NCBI RefSeq assembly: GCF_001006485.1
Contig: NZ_JUET01000076.1
Coordinates: 62,001-126,000, forward strand
Direction: 5' to 3'
From: Tannerella forsythia
GTDB lineage: Bacteria > Bacteroidota > Bacteroidia > Bacteroidales > Tannerellaceae
DNA length: 64,000 bases
The notes below the pieces were generated by a model that ran no database searches, had not been told where the DNA came from, and saw nothing but the letters and a program-made list of their open reading frames with translations. A program made the translations under genes and the position numbers. Shown in pieces: positions 38,131-47,143 of the stretch; positions within the stretch are counted from its first letter, which is position 1, and the number at the start of each line of letters is the position of its first letter.

Positions 38131-39935
38131 TTCTGATACTGGGCGGTACAACCGAAGGACGGAAAGCTGTATCTACGGTCGATGAGACGGGACAGCCGTA
38201 TTATTATTCGACGAAAGAAGCGAATCAAAAGATCGATTGCAAGAATGGTATACGTCTCACCGGAGCGATGGATATCGACACGATGACGTCGTTCTGTCGT
38301 GAGAAAGGCATACGGCTTATCGTCGATGCCGCTCATCCTTTTGCCGAATTGTTGCATCAGACCGTTGCGGAGGTAGCCTCTCGTTTATCCTTGCCGGTGG
38401 TACGTTATGAACGGATTTATCCGCCGCGTAACAGCGAAGTCGTGTGGTGTGACAGTTATGCCGATGCCGTGCGAAGGCTTGAAGACGATGGAATTACTTT
38501 CCTGTTGGCGTTGACGGGGGTACAAACCATTACGAAACTGAAAACTTACTGGCAGAAATATCATTGCGTCTTTCGTGTGTTGGATCAGCAAAGTTCGCTT
38601 GAGCTTGCCGAACGACAGGGAGTGGATAGAAAAAATATCGTATTTTATCGTCCGGGAGAGGAAGAAGCACTGCTTTATCGGGTGAAGCCTCAAGCTGTCC
38701 TGACAAAAGAGAGCGGGGAATCAGGCGGCTTTTCGGAGAAGTTTGCGGCAGCGAAGAAAATGAATATTCCGATTTACGCCGTCAAACGCCCGGTATTGCC
38801 TTCCACTTTTATTGTGGTAACAGGATATTTCGGGTTGCGCAAACAGATCGAGCGTTTCGTCCCGGGATTTTTTTCGTTGCGTAGCGGATATACGACCGGG
38901 TCGTGTGCAACGGCTGCCGCGAAAGCGGCACTCCTCGCATTACTCACGGGATCGCCACAGAAAAACGTCACATTTACGCTGCCCGACGACGAAGAGATGA
39001 CGTTGCCTGTAGCCGAAACGTTGATCGAAAAAGATGCGGCAATGGCAACTGTGGTGAAAGATTCGGGCGACGACCCTGACGTGACGAACGGCTGCAAAAT
39101 CTGCGTGACGGTAGCGTTAGGCAAAGAGCAGGGCATCCGCTTTTTGCAGGGCGAAGGCGTGGGGAAGGTAACGCTTCCCGGCCTTGGACTTGAAGTGGGC
39201 GGACCAGCCATCAACCGTACTCCGCGACAGATGATCATTCATGAGTTATCTTCGTTATATGACGGCGGTCTCGATGTAACGATCTCCGTGCCCGGTGGCG
39301 AAGCGCTTGCCGCACGGACGTTTAATCCGAAGCTCGGAGTTGTCGGCGGGATTTCAATTATCGGAACATCGGGCGTGGTGATGCCTTTTTCGTCGGAGGC
39401 TTTTGTTGAGGCGATCCGTCGCGAAATTGAGGTTTGTCGTGCGCTCAGTCCCGATCGGCTGGTCATCAATTCGGGGGGGAAGAGCGAGCGGTTTATTAAA
39501 AAAGAATATCCTGAGCTGCCTGATCAGGCATTTGTACATTATGGGAACTTTATCGGCGAGACGCTGAAAATCGCGGCTGATCTGCATATTCCGAATGTGA
39601 CGATGGGGATCATGATTGGGAAGACTGTTAAGCTGGCAGAAGGCTTCCTTGATACGCACAGTAAAAAGACGGTGATGAACAAAGATTTTCTGGAGCAGGT
39701 TGCCGGAGAGTCGGGATGTACGCCACAGGCGTCTGACTCCATTTGTGAAATGACCCTTGCACGCGAACTATGGACACGGCTTTCCGCTTCCGACAAAGAC
39801 CGTCTTTTCCCTGCCCTTCTGCGACTGTGCCTTCATCATTGCATGCCTTTGTTGCCTGACGGTCATCTTACCATTCTGTTGATTGACGAGGATGGGAACA
39901 TTCCATACCGGTTGGAGTCATCTCATTCTTCATGA
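38127..39935 (+). CDS. Fused (cobalt-)precorrin-6A reductase (CbiJ/CobK) and cobalt-precorrin-5B C1-methyltransferase (CbiD)
   Basis: The product is 602 residues. Residues ~1-250 are the NAD(P)H-dependent reductase: ILILGGTTEGRKA, LIVDAAHPFAELLH and FLLALTGVQTITKL. Residues ~255-602 are CbiD: LRSGYTTGSCATAAAKAAL, DVTNGCKICVTV and VSVPGGEALAARTFNPKLGV-like stretch. CbiD belongs to the oxygen-independent route, so this organism uses the anaerobic (early cobalt) pathway. It overlaps the CbiG-F stop by ATGA and is the last gene of the operon. Confidence 0.94.
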   Translation: MILILGGTTEGRKAVSTVDETGQPYYYSTKEANQKIDCKNGIRLTGAMDIDTMTSFCREKGIRLIVDAAHPFAELLHQTVAEVASRLSLPVVRYERIYPPRNSEVVWCDSYADAVRRLEDDGITFLLALTGVQTITKLKTYWQKYHCVFRVLDQQSSLELAERQGVDRKNIVFYRPGEEEALLYRVKPQAVLTKESGESGGFSEKFAAAKKMNIPIYAVKRPVLPSTFIVVTGYFGLRKQIERFVPGFFSLRSGYTTGSCATAAAKAALLALLTGSPQKNVTFTLPDDEEMTLPVAETLIEKDAAMATVVKDSGDDPDVTNGCKICVTVALGKEQGIRFLQGEGVGKVTLPGLGLEVGGPAINRTPRQMIIHELSSLYDGGLDVTISVPGGEALAARTFNPKLGVVGGISIIGTSGVVMPFSSEAFVEAIRREIEVCRALSPDRLVINSGGKSERFIKKEYPELPDQAFVHYGNFIGETLKIAADLHIPNVTMGIMIGKTVKLAEGFLDTHSKKTVMNKDFLEQVAGESGCTPQASDSICEMTLARELWTRLSASDKDRLFPALLRLCLHHCMPLLPDGHLTILLIDEDGNIPYRLESSHSS

Positions 39936-40052
39936 ACGATACGAATTTTTTCTTCAATAAACAAATCGATCATAAAGCCGAACGTGACACCCAACGTGTG
40001 CCGTCACATAACAATAGACGATATTCCATAAGCAAATAACAATTCAAATCAC

Positions 40053-40060
40053 TACCTTTG
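40053..40060 (+). promoter_or_regulatory. -7 box (TACCTTTG) for the purF-like gene
   Basis: TACCTTTGCG lies 33 bp upstream of ATG 40093 and fits TAnnTTTG. Confidence 0.6.
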
Positions 40061-40092
40061 CGCCGAATTTCAACAAGCAGTCAAATAACGGA

Positions 40093-41994
40093 ATGGAAAC
40101 ATTAAAACACGAGTGCGGCGTAGCAATGATACGGCTGCTTAAGCCGCTCGAATACTATCACCGCAAATACGGCACATGGATGTATGCGCTCAACAAACTT
40201 TATCTCCTCATGGAGAAACAGCATAACCGCGGACAGGACGGAGCGGGTCTCGCCTGCGTCAAGTTCGAGGCTGCCCCCGGCGAAGAATACATGTTTCGCG
40301 AACGGGCGGTAGGCACCGATGCGATCACCGAGATTTTCGACACGGTGTATAGCCATTACAAAGGAATACCTGCCGAGCGGCTCAACGATCCACAGTTCGC
40401 GCAGGCTAACCTGCCTTTTGCTGCCGAACTGTATATGGGACATCTCCGATACAGCACGACGGGCAAGTCGGGGCTTTCGTACATCCATCCGTTTTTGCGT
40501 CGCAATAACTGGCGGGCACGTAACCTCGCTCTGTGTGGAAACTTCAACATGACGAACGTGCACTCCATCTTCAAAGAAATCACCGCTACGGGTCAGCACC
40601 CCCGGCAATACGCCGACACTTACTTTATCCTTGAGCAACTCGGCCATCTGCTCGACCGCGAAGCCGAGCGTCTCTTTCGCAAATATGAGGCGGAAGGTAT
40701 GCAGGGAAGAGAAATCACCTGCGCCATCGAAGAAAATATTGACCTGACCCAGATGATTGGGAAAGCCGCTTCGACATGGGACGGCGGCTACGTGATCTGC
40801 GGCGTAACCGGAAGCGGCGAATCGTTTACCGTTCGCGATCCGTGGGGCATCCGTACCGCCTTCTACTATGCCGACGACGAGATCATCGTCACCGCCTCAG
40901 AGCGTCCCGTCATACAGACCGTGATGAATGTACAGGCCGACGACGTCAAAGAACTGCAACGCGGCGAAGCGCTAATGGTAAACCGCAAAGGCGAGATGCG
41001 GACTGTGCAGCTCCTCGACCGGAAGCCGTTGAGCGCATGCTCGTTCGAGCGTATCTACTTCTCGCGCGGCAGCGACAGGGATATCTACCGCGAGCGCAAA
41101 CGGCTGGGCGAAAACCTCGTCGACTCCATCCTCAAAAAGGTGGACTGCGACATCGAACATACGGTCTTTTCTTACATCCCCAACACGGCCGAGATGGCTT
41201 ACTATGGCATGATGGAAGGACTGCAAAAACACCTCGACCGGCTCATCTCCGAACAGCTTTCCGGAAGAGGCGCTTCGCTGAGCGAGGAAGAAATACGGAG
41301 AATCTTCGCGCAACGCATCCGCAGCGAGAAAGTGATCCTCAAAGACATCAAACTGCGCACCTTTATCGCCGAGGGAAATACCCGCAACGATCTGGCTGCA
41401 CACGTTTATGACATTACCTACGGCAGCATCACGCCTCACGTCGATAACCTCGTGATCATCGACGACAGCATCGTGCGCGGAACGACCCTCAAGCAGAGCA
41501 TCGTCAGCATCCTCGACCGCCTGCATCCCAAAAAGATCGTTGTCGTTTCCTCTTCGCCGCAAATCCGATACCCCGATTACTACGGCATCGACATGTCGAG
41601 CATGGGCGAGTTCATCGCTTTTCGCATGGCTATCGAGCTGCTCATCAGCCGGGGCATGGAACACGTCATCATCGACACGTACAACAAGGCTAAACAGCAG
41701 CAGGGGCAACCGGAAAACTCGATCGTCAACTGTGTGAAAGACATTTATGCGCCCTTTACCGACGAAGACATCTCGGATAAGATGGCGCAGATGCTCAGCG
41801 GGAAAGATATCCATGCCGGCATCGAAATTGTTTTCCAGACCCTCGACGGACTGCACGAAGCATGTCCCGATCACCCGGGCGACTGGTATTTTTCGGGCGA
41901 CTACCCGACGCCGGGCGGCACGCGGCTCGTTAATCAGGCCTTTATCCACTACGTGGAGCAGAGTTATCTGAAACGCGGCCGAAGGATCATTTGA
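40093..41994 (+). CDS. purF: Amidophosphoribosyltransferase-like protein (long Bacteroidetes form)
   Basis: The 633-residue product is ~130-160 residues longer than standard PurF. PurF makes phosphoribosylamine from PRPP and glutamine, the first step of purine synthesis. The Ntn-type glutaminase nucleophile would be Cys8 (KHECGVAM) after removal of a 7-residue propeptide. The NRGQDGAGLA and GHLRYSTTGKSG segments fit the glutaminase site. The PRPP loop VIIDDSIVRGTTL is intact at about residue 455. The insertions lie around residues 35-115 and at the C-terminus. A second, standard PurF may exist elsewhere, in which case this copy could have a different role. Confidence 0.87.
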   Translation: METLKHECGVAMIRLLKPLEYYHRKYGTWMYALNKLYLLMEKQHNRGQDGAGLACVKFEAAPGEEYMFRERAVGTDAITEIFDTVYSHYKGIPAERLNDPQFAQANLPFAAELYMGHLRYSTTGKSGLSYIHPFLRRNNWRARNLALCGNFNMTNVHSIFKEITATGQHPRQYADTYFILEQLGHLLDREAERLFRKYEAEGMQGREITCAIEENIDLTQMIGKAASTWDGGYVICGVTGSGESFTVRDPWGIRTAFYYADDEIIVTASERPVIQTVMNVQADDVKELQRGEALMVNRKGEMRTVQLLDRKPLSACSFERIYFSRGSDRDIYRERKRLGENLVDSILKKVDCDIEHTVFSYIPNTAEMAYYGMMEGLQKHLDRLISEQLSGRGASLSEEEIRRIFAQRIRSEKVILKDIKLRTFIAEGNTRNDLAAHVYDITYGSITPHVDNLVIIDDSIVRGTTLKQSIVSILDRLHPKKIVVVSSSPQIRYPDYYGIDMSSMGEFIAFRMAIELLISRGMEHVIIDTYNKAKQQQGQPENSIVNCVKDIYAPFTDEDISDKMAQMLSGKDIHAGIEIVFQTLDGLHEACPDHPGDWYFSGDYPTPGGTRLVNQAFIHYVEQSYLKRGRRII

Positions 41995-42034
41995 CAGCTA
42001 TATATATAATGTATAGGAACGGGAGGCTTTCGCA

Positions 42035-42565
42035 ATGATGACACGCACTCGTATAACCGATACGCGGCATCCCTTTTTCAGTCGCACGTGGGAATTGTAC
42101 GAAAGCGCTTTTCCGGCCGACGAGCGGCGGACGCTGCACCCGCAAAGCAAGGTGATGGAACGTGCGGCCTATCATTTCGAGGTTGTGACCGACAACGACG
42201 CCTTCGTCGGACTGTTGCTGTGGTGGCATTTCGACGACGTGCGCTACGTTGAGCATCTGGCCACGTTACCCGGACTGCGGGGGAAAGGATACGGAAAACA
42301 GGTACTCGAAACGTTCGTTGCCGAGTCCGACATTCCCGTATGGCTCGAAGTAGAACCTCCGACCGACGAGATGAAACGCCGGCGCGTCGGTTTCTACCAA
42401 AGGCTGGGGTTTGCGCTAAACGCCCATCATTACATGCAGCCGCCCTATACCGAAGGAGGCAGCCCCGTCCCTCTGCTGCTTATGACGCATCCCATTACCG
42501 TGACAGAGGCGGCCGTCCGAGACTTCTGCCGCACGTATCATCCCGTACTGACGGATTATACATAA
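42035..42565 (+). CDS. GNAT family N-acetyltransferase
   Basis: The 176-residue cytosolic product has the acetyl-CoA binding motif A in LPGLRGKGYGKQVLETF (R/Q-x2-G-x-G). A central strand VEHLATLP precedes it and a YQRLGF helix-strand follows, as in GNAT folds. The acceptor substrate cannot be told. It lies 40 bp after the purF-like gene and may be cotranscribed. Confidence 0.88.
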   Translation: MMTRTRITDTRHPFFSRTWELYESAFPADERRTLHPQSKVMERAAYHFEVVTDNDAFVGLLLWWHFDDVRYVEHLATLPGLRGKGYGKQVLETFVAESDIPVWLEVEPPTDEMKRRRVGFYQRLGFALNAHHYMQPPYTEGGSPVPLLLMTHPITVTEAAVRDFCRTYHPVLTDYT

Positions 42566-43612
42566 AGAAGAGAGGCCGTCTTTATCCCAAATTACGCGAT
42601 ACATTGTTCGGCGTTTACCATTAATAATGGACGTGCGAATGTACGACAATGGTTACGTCAGGCTTTTCAGCCCTCCGCCGAGATGCGATGCCTTTTTCCT
42701 CAACGCTTTGCTTCCGCTCTTCCCCCCTTTGAAGGGGGGGATGGGGGGATGTTCCTCTGCGTTCGGGACACCGTGTACCCGGCATAACATAATTCAATTG
42801 TCAATTGTTATACCGGGTACATAATCCATATTCATTCAGGCTTTCAGCCCTCCGCCGAGGGGGTTGCCCTGTTTCCCAACGCTTCGCTTCGCTACGCATT
42901 GGGCTGAATTATTACGCCCTTTCAGGGCTGTTTTCCAATTGTTAATTGTCAATGGTTATTTGCTGGGTACATGATTCGGCGTGTACCACGCATAACAATT
43001 AACAATTACCTTGTCATTCAGAGCGAAGCGAAGAATCTCTTTTTTTTGTCACTTTTGGCTTGACCCAAAAGTAACCAAAAGGTCAAGGCTTCGTGCGCTT
43101 CGCACGACTTCGCGAGGCTCGCAGGTCGGAAAATCAGGTAACTCGCTTCGCTCGGACAGCCTGATTTTCTTTCGCCCCGCTCGCTGCTCCGTCGGCTCAC
43201 CGCCCGAGGCCCATAGACGAACGTTGAAATGAATAGTCAATGGTTAATTGTCAATGGTTATTTTCTAAATACATGATTCGGCGTGTACCACGCATAACAA
43301 TTAACAATTAACCATTGACAATTAACAACTGAATTTGTCATTCAGAGCGAAGCGAAGAATCTCCTTTCCTTTACCCCGCGGGATTCCTCACGGTGTTCGG
43401 AATGACAAGAGGGGGTTATTCGCGTCCATTTGCGCCATTTGCGTTCGGAGAAACCCCGACACCACACAAAAAAAGGGCGAACACTGAGGTTCGCCCCTAC
43501 ACGGCATACCGCACGCTGTTTGCTGACGGCTGACCGCACTGCATTCCTCCCTTTGAAGGGATAACATCCCCCCTTCGCTCCGCTCTTCCCCCCCTTTGAA
43601 GGGGTGTGTTCG
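42566..43612. repeat. Non-coding mosaic of short repeats
   Basis: About 1 kb without a gene. Distinct units recur in it: TTCAGGCTTTTCAGCCCTCC-like at 42657 and 42835; a TCCCCCCTTTGAAGGGG hairpin at 42720 and, variant, 43587; TACATGATTCGGCGTGTACC and its flank at 42968 and 43271; TTGTCATTCAGAGCGAAGCG at 43011 and 43337; and AT-rich inverted repeats of the AATTGTTAATTGTCAATGG / CCATTGACAATTAAC type. Spacing is irregular, so it is not a CRISPR array. The open frames in it are short and carry no protein features. Confidence 0.75.
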
Positions 43613-43906
43613 TCAGATCGTTTGCTCCACGTGCCAGACAAAGGCGCGTAAGCCTAACTGAGGCGAGCGGGCGTCGATAGCCCTCAGCGCTTCAAGCAGC
43701 GGAGCGACCCTGTCGTCGTCGACCACCGAGAGGATGGCCGAATTCATGGCCGGCCACGCGTGCGATCCCAAGTGCGGCTCGCCCTTGTCCGATCCTCGCC
43801 CCTGTACTTGTTCGATGCGTGTATACCCCCGGCAGTTGAGATGGTTGAGTACGGCCATGATCTGCTCGAAATGCGCCTGATCGAATGTTATCAATACCGA
43901 TTTCAT
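43613..43906 (-). CDS. Small PII-like protein at the end of an RND efflux operon
   Basis: The 97-residue product has a beta-alpha-beta start (MKSVLITFDQAHFEQIMAVL) and a second ferredoxin-like half (AMNSAILSVVDDDRVAPLLEALRAI), which suggests a GlnB/PII-like or DUF3240-like fold. The T-loop equivalent reads GRGSDKGEPHLGSHAW, containing two His residues. It starts 3 bp after the stop of the RND pump and should be cotranscribed. A sensing or regulatory role for the pump is inferred from context. Confidence 0.7.
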   Translation of the reverse strand: MKSVLITFDQAHFEQIMAVLNHLNCRGYTRIEQVQGRGSDKGEPHLGSHAWPAMNSAILSVVDDDRVAPLLEALRAIDARSPQLGLRAFVWHVEQTI

Positions 43907-43909
43907 ACG

Positions 43910-46900
43910 TTATCTTGTTTGCTTGGTTTTAATAATCCGGTCTTTTTGCTCCTGATAGTATACGTCTAACTCACGTGATTTGCGTAATTTGCGCCGTTGG
44001 CGTTTTATTCCCACACCGGCAAACGAGCAGTAAAGGACGGGCACGAGCAACAGCGTAAGCAAGGTAGAGACCGTTAATCCGCCGATTACGGCGACCCCCA
44101 TCGGGCGCCACATCTCGGAGCCTTGTCCGGAGCCGATGGCCATCGGAAGCATCCCGAGAATCGTCGTCATGGTCGTCATCAGTACGGGGCGCAAGCGGCT
44201 TTTTCCCGAAGTGATCACCGAGGTAATGACCGAGAGCCCGCGCTCGCGGCACAGGATAATGTAATCGATGAGCACGATCCCGTTCTTCACCACGATCCCG
44301 ATCAGCATAATCGCTCCCAGGAGGCTCATCACGCTCAGCGTGGTACGCGTCAGGAATAAGGCCATCAGTACGCCGCTCACCGCGAAAGGTACGGAAAACA
44401 TGATGATGAACGGGTAGGTGAGCGATTCGAATTGCGCCGCCATTACGATAAACACAAGCAGAATGATTATCACAGCCAAAATTCCGAGATCGGTAAACGC
44501 TTCCGCCTGATCTTCGAACGTGCCGGCCGCTTGCACTTTAATGTTGGGCGGAATCTCCATGCCATTGATGATCTTTTTCCCTTCGGCTACCACGGTACCG
44601 AGCGCCGCTCCGGAAGGGATGGCCGAGACGGTGACGATACGCTCGCGGTCTTTGCGTTCGATGGCCGGCGGTGCAAAACGTTCAACCACCGTGCCGACAT
44701 CGCGAACGCGTACGGCGTGCCCCTGATTATTATAGAGAAGAATGTTCTCAATGTCGTCCAGATTGGTGCGAAATTCGGGAGCGTAGCGTACCACGATGTT
44801 GGATTCATCGCCGTCTTCGCGGTAACGCGAAGCGATGGAGCCGTAGATGCGGTTACGCAGGATGGTACCGGCTGTGGAGAGGTTGAGTCCGTGCATGGCC
44901 AGCTTTTCGCGGTCAAAGTCTACCTGATATTCGGGTAAGTAGTCCCCACGGCTGATGTTAACTTCGGACACTCCGTTTACTTTGAGCAGTTTTTCTTTCA
45001 GCTCCGCGGCGATGCGGTCGGTCGTAGCCAGATCGTAGCCGTAAATCTCGAAGTCGGCCGTCGACTGTCCGCCCATACTTCCTTTTTGACCGCCGGGAAC
45101 GATACTTATTTTCGTAAATTCGGGATAGGCCTTCAGGTCTTCACGCATGCCGTCGGCGATTTCAACCATCGACCGCTCACGGTCTTCGGCATTCGACAAG
45201 CTGAAACTGAACGAGAGGATATGCGATCCGTTATCTCGCATCGAGGCGAACATATTGTCCGAGTCGGCCTGCCCTACGGAATAGCTGCATACCTGTATCT
45301 CGGGGTATTTCTTTCGCCATTCTTCCGACAGTTTCGCTCCCAGCTCGCGGGCTACCTCTTTACGCGTGCCTACGGGCAGCTCGAACGAGGTAGTGATGTA
45401 GCCGTTGTCCTGCATGGGGAGAAACTCCGAATGAATTTGCCCTGCGAAGATCATACTGAGTGCGAAAAAAGCGACGCACAAGAGAACCATCGTTTTGCGG
45501 TGACGTACCGCCCATCCCAGCATCCGGGCATACTGCACATCGAGCTTATCGAGTACCTGCCGTATGGGGCGATAAAGCGTACGGAACCGTTTCGACGGTT
45601 TCTTTTGCAGACGTAATAACCGCGAGCAGAGCATCGGTGTGAGCGTTAACGCCGCTACGGTCGATACGACCATGATCGTACACATCATCCAACCCAACTG
45701 TTTGAACAATACGCCGGTCATACCCGTGATCATCGTCAATGGGAAGAATACGGCAATCATTGTGAGCGTAGAAGCAACGACGGAGATGGCTACCTCGTTC
45801 GTTCCGTGAACAGCCGCCTGATTGGGCGCCGAGCCTCGCTCGATATGCGTCGTGACGTTTTCGAGCACCACGATGGCGTCGTCTACCACCATTCCGATGG
45901 CGATGGAGAGCGACGAAAGCGAGATGATGTTGATCGAGTTACCGGTAATAGCGAGATAGATAAACGATGCGATCAACGAGAACGGAATGGCTACGGAGAT
46001 GATCAGCGTAGCGCGCCAGCGTCCTAAGAACAGGAAGATGACGAGCACCACGAAGAGCAGCGCGAACAATACCGTTTCCGTAAGGCTTTGGATCGTCTGG
46101 AGAATGTTTTCGGACGAGTCCCAGATGATGCCTAACTTCACATCCGAAGGCAGGTTCTTTTGCAGTTCGGGCAGCTTCTTCAATATCTTACGGGCAATGT
46201 CGACGGTGTTGGCGCCGGCCTGCTTCTGCACGACAATCATTCCTCCGCGTTTGTCGTTGGCGAACGATTCCTGTGCGCGCTCCTCTACCGTGTCGATAAC
46301 TCGCGCCACATCGCGCAAGTAAACATTGGCGCCATTGCGCGATCCGACTACCATATTTTCCATCTGGCGGGCATCCTTGAACTCGCCCTCGACACGCAAC
46401 GCATACGTTTCGTTTCCGATATCGAAGTTTCCTCCCGGTATGTTTCGGTTTTCTGCTCCGATGGCTGCGCTGATCGTTTCAATGGTCAGATGACAGGCCT
46501 CTAACTTGTTCGGGTCGCAATAGACCTGTATCTCGCGCTTGGGTGCACCCGCAACGGAGACTGTCCCGACGCCCGGGATACGCGCCAGCGGATTGGAAAC
46601 GCCGTCGTCGAGAATTTTATGAAGCGCCGGCTGACTCTCCTCGGCTTGTACCGACAGGATAAGAATCGGGATCATGTCCGAACTGAATTTGAAGATCACG
46701 GGCGTTTCCGCGTTGTCGGGCAGGCGCGAACTGATCAGATCGAGCTTGTCGCGCACGTCGTTCGTCAGTTCGTTAATATCGTGACCGTATTCGAACTGCA
46801 TTTGGATAAGCGACATATTCTCCGACGATCGGGAGGTGATATGCTTCAGGTTGCCGATCGTATTCAGCACGCTTTCCAGCGGACGCGAGACGTTATTCTC

Positions 46901-47077
46901 GATATCCGACGCACTGGCGCCGGGATAAGCCGTCATCACCATGATCGTGTTCGTCTCAATGTCGGGGTACAGATCGACCGGCAATCGCGACAGGGAGAAT
47001 AATCCGAAAATCACGATCGCTATAAAGCAAAGAAAAGTCATTATCGGCCTTTTGACCGCTCCTTCGTATAGACTCAT
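43910..47077 (-). CDS. RND family efflux transporter permease (HAE1/AcrB-like)
   Basis: The 1055-residue product has the full RND architecture: an N-terminal helix (IMTFLCFIAIVIFGLFSL), two large periplasmic loops, and 12 membrane helices. In helix IV the proton-relay pair is visible in SIAIGMVVDDAIVVLENV. The segment GALMLIGIVVKNGIVLIDY-like near the end is typical of hydrophobe/amphiphile exporters rather than of metal exporters. It is the inner-membrane pump of a tripartite system with the adaptor and TolC genes upstream. Confidence 0.96.
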   Translation of the reverse strand: MSLYEGAVKRPIMTFLCFIAIVIFGLFSLSRLPVDLYPDIETNTIMVMTAYPGASASDIENNVSRPLESVLNTIGNLKHITSRSSENMSLIQMQFEYGHDINELTNDVRDKLDLISSRLPDNAETPVIFKFSSDMIPILILSVQAEESQPALHKILDDGVSNPLARIPGVGTVSVAGAPKREIQVYCDPNKLEACHLTIETISAAIGAENRNIPGGNFDIGNETYALRVEGEFKDARQMENMVVGSRNGANVYLRDVARVIDTVEERAQESFANDKRGGMIVVQKQAGANTVDIARKILKKLPELQKNLPSDVKLGIIWDSSENILQTIQSLTETVLFALLFVVLVIFLFLGRWRATLIISVAIPFSLIASFIYLAITGNSINIISLSSLSIAIGMVVDDAIVVLENVTTHIERGSAPNQAAVHGTNEVAISVVASTLTMIAVFFPLTMITGMTGVLFKQLGWMMCTIMVVSTVAALTLTPMLCSRLLRLQKKPSKRFRTLYRPIRQVLDKLDVQYARMLGWAVRHRKTMVLLCVAFFALSMIFAGQIHSEFLPMQDNGYITTSFELPVGTRKEVARELGAKLSEEWRKKYPEIQVCSYSVGQADSDNMFASMRDNGSHILSFSFSLSNAEDRERSMVEIADGMREDLKAYPEFTKISIVPGGQKGSMGGQSTADFEIYGYDLATTDRIAAELKEKLLKVNGVSEVNISRGDYLPEYQVDFDREKLAMHGLNLSTAGTILRNRIYGSIASRYREDGDESNIVVRYAPEFRTNLDDIENILLYNNQGHAVRVRDVGTVVERFAPPAIERKDRERIVTVSAIPSGAALGTVVAEGKKIINGMEIPPNIKVQAAGTFEDQAEAFTDLGILAVIIILLVFIVMAAQFESLTYPFIIMFSVPFAVSGVLMALFLTRTTLSVMSLLGAIMLIGIVVKNGIVLIDYIILCRERGLSVITSVITSGKSRLRPVLMTTMTTILGMLPMAIGSGQGSEMWRPMGVAVIGGLTVSTLLTLLLVPVLYCSFAGVGIKRQRRKLRKSRELDVYYQEQKDRIIKTKQTR

Positions 47078-47143
47078 AATAATTGTTTTTTGGGGTACCG
47101 ACCGAAGGATGTCTTTTCCTGCGCCGGCGTATTAATTAATCGT

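Noticed and set aside
40972-41949. 325-codon open frame antisense to the purF-like gene
   Set aside because: The composition is unlike real proteins here, and the sense strand carries the PRPP loop and glutaminase motifs.
43018-43240. Short open frames in the repeat island
   Set aside because: They translate repeat units, lack ribosome binding sites and start signals, and occur on both strands.
42566-43612. CRISPR array
   Set aside because: The repeats are of several kinds and irregularly spaced, with no constant repeat/spacer length and no cas genes.
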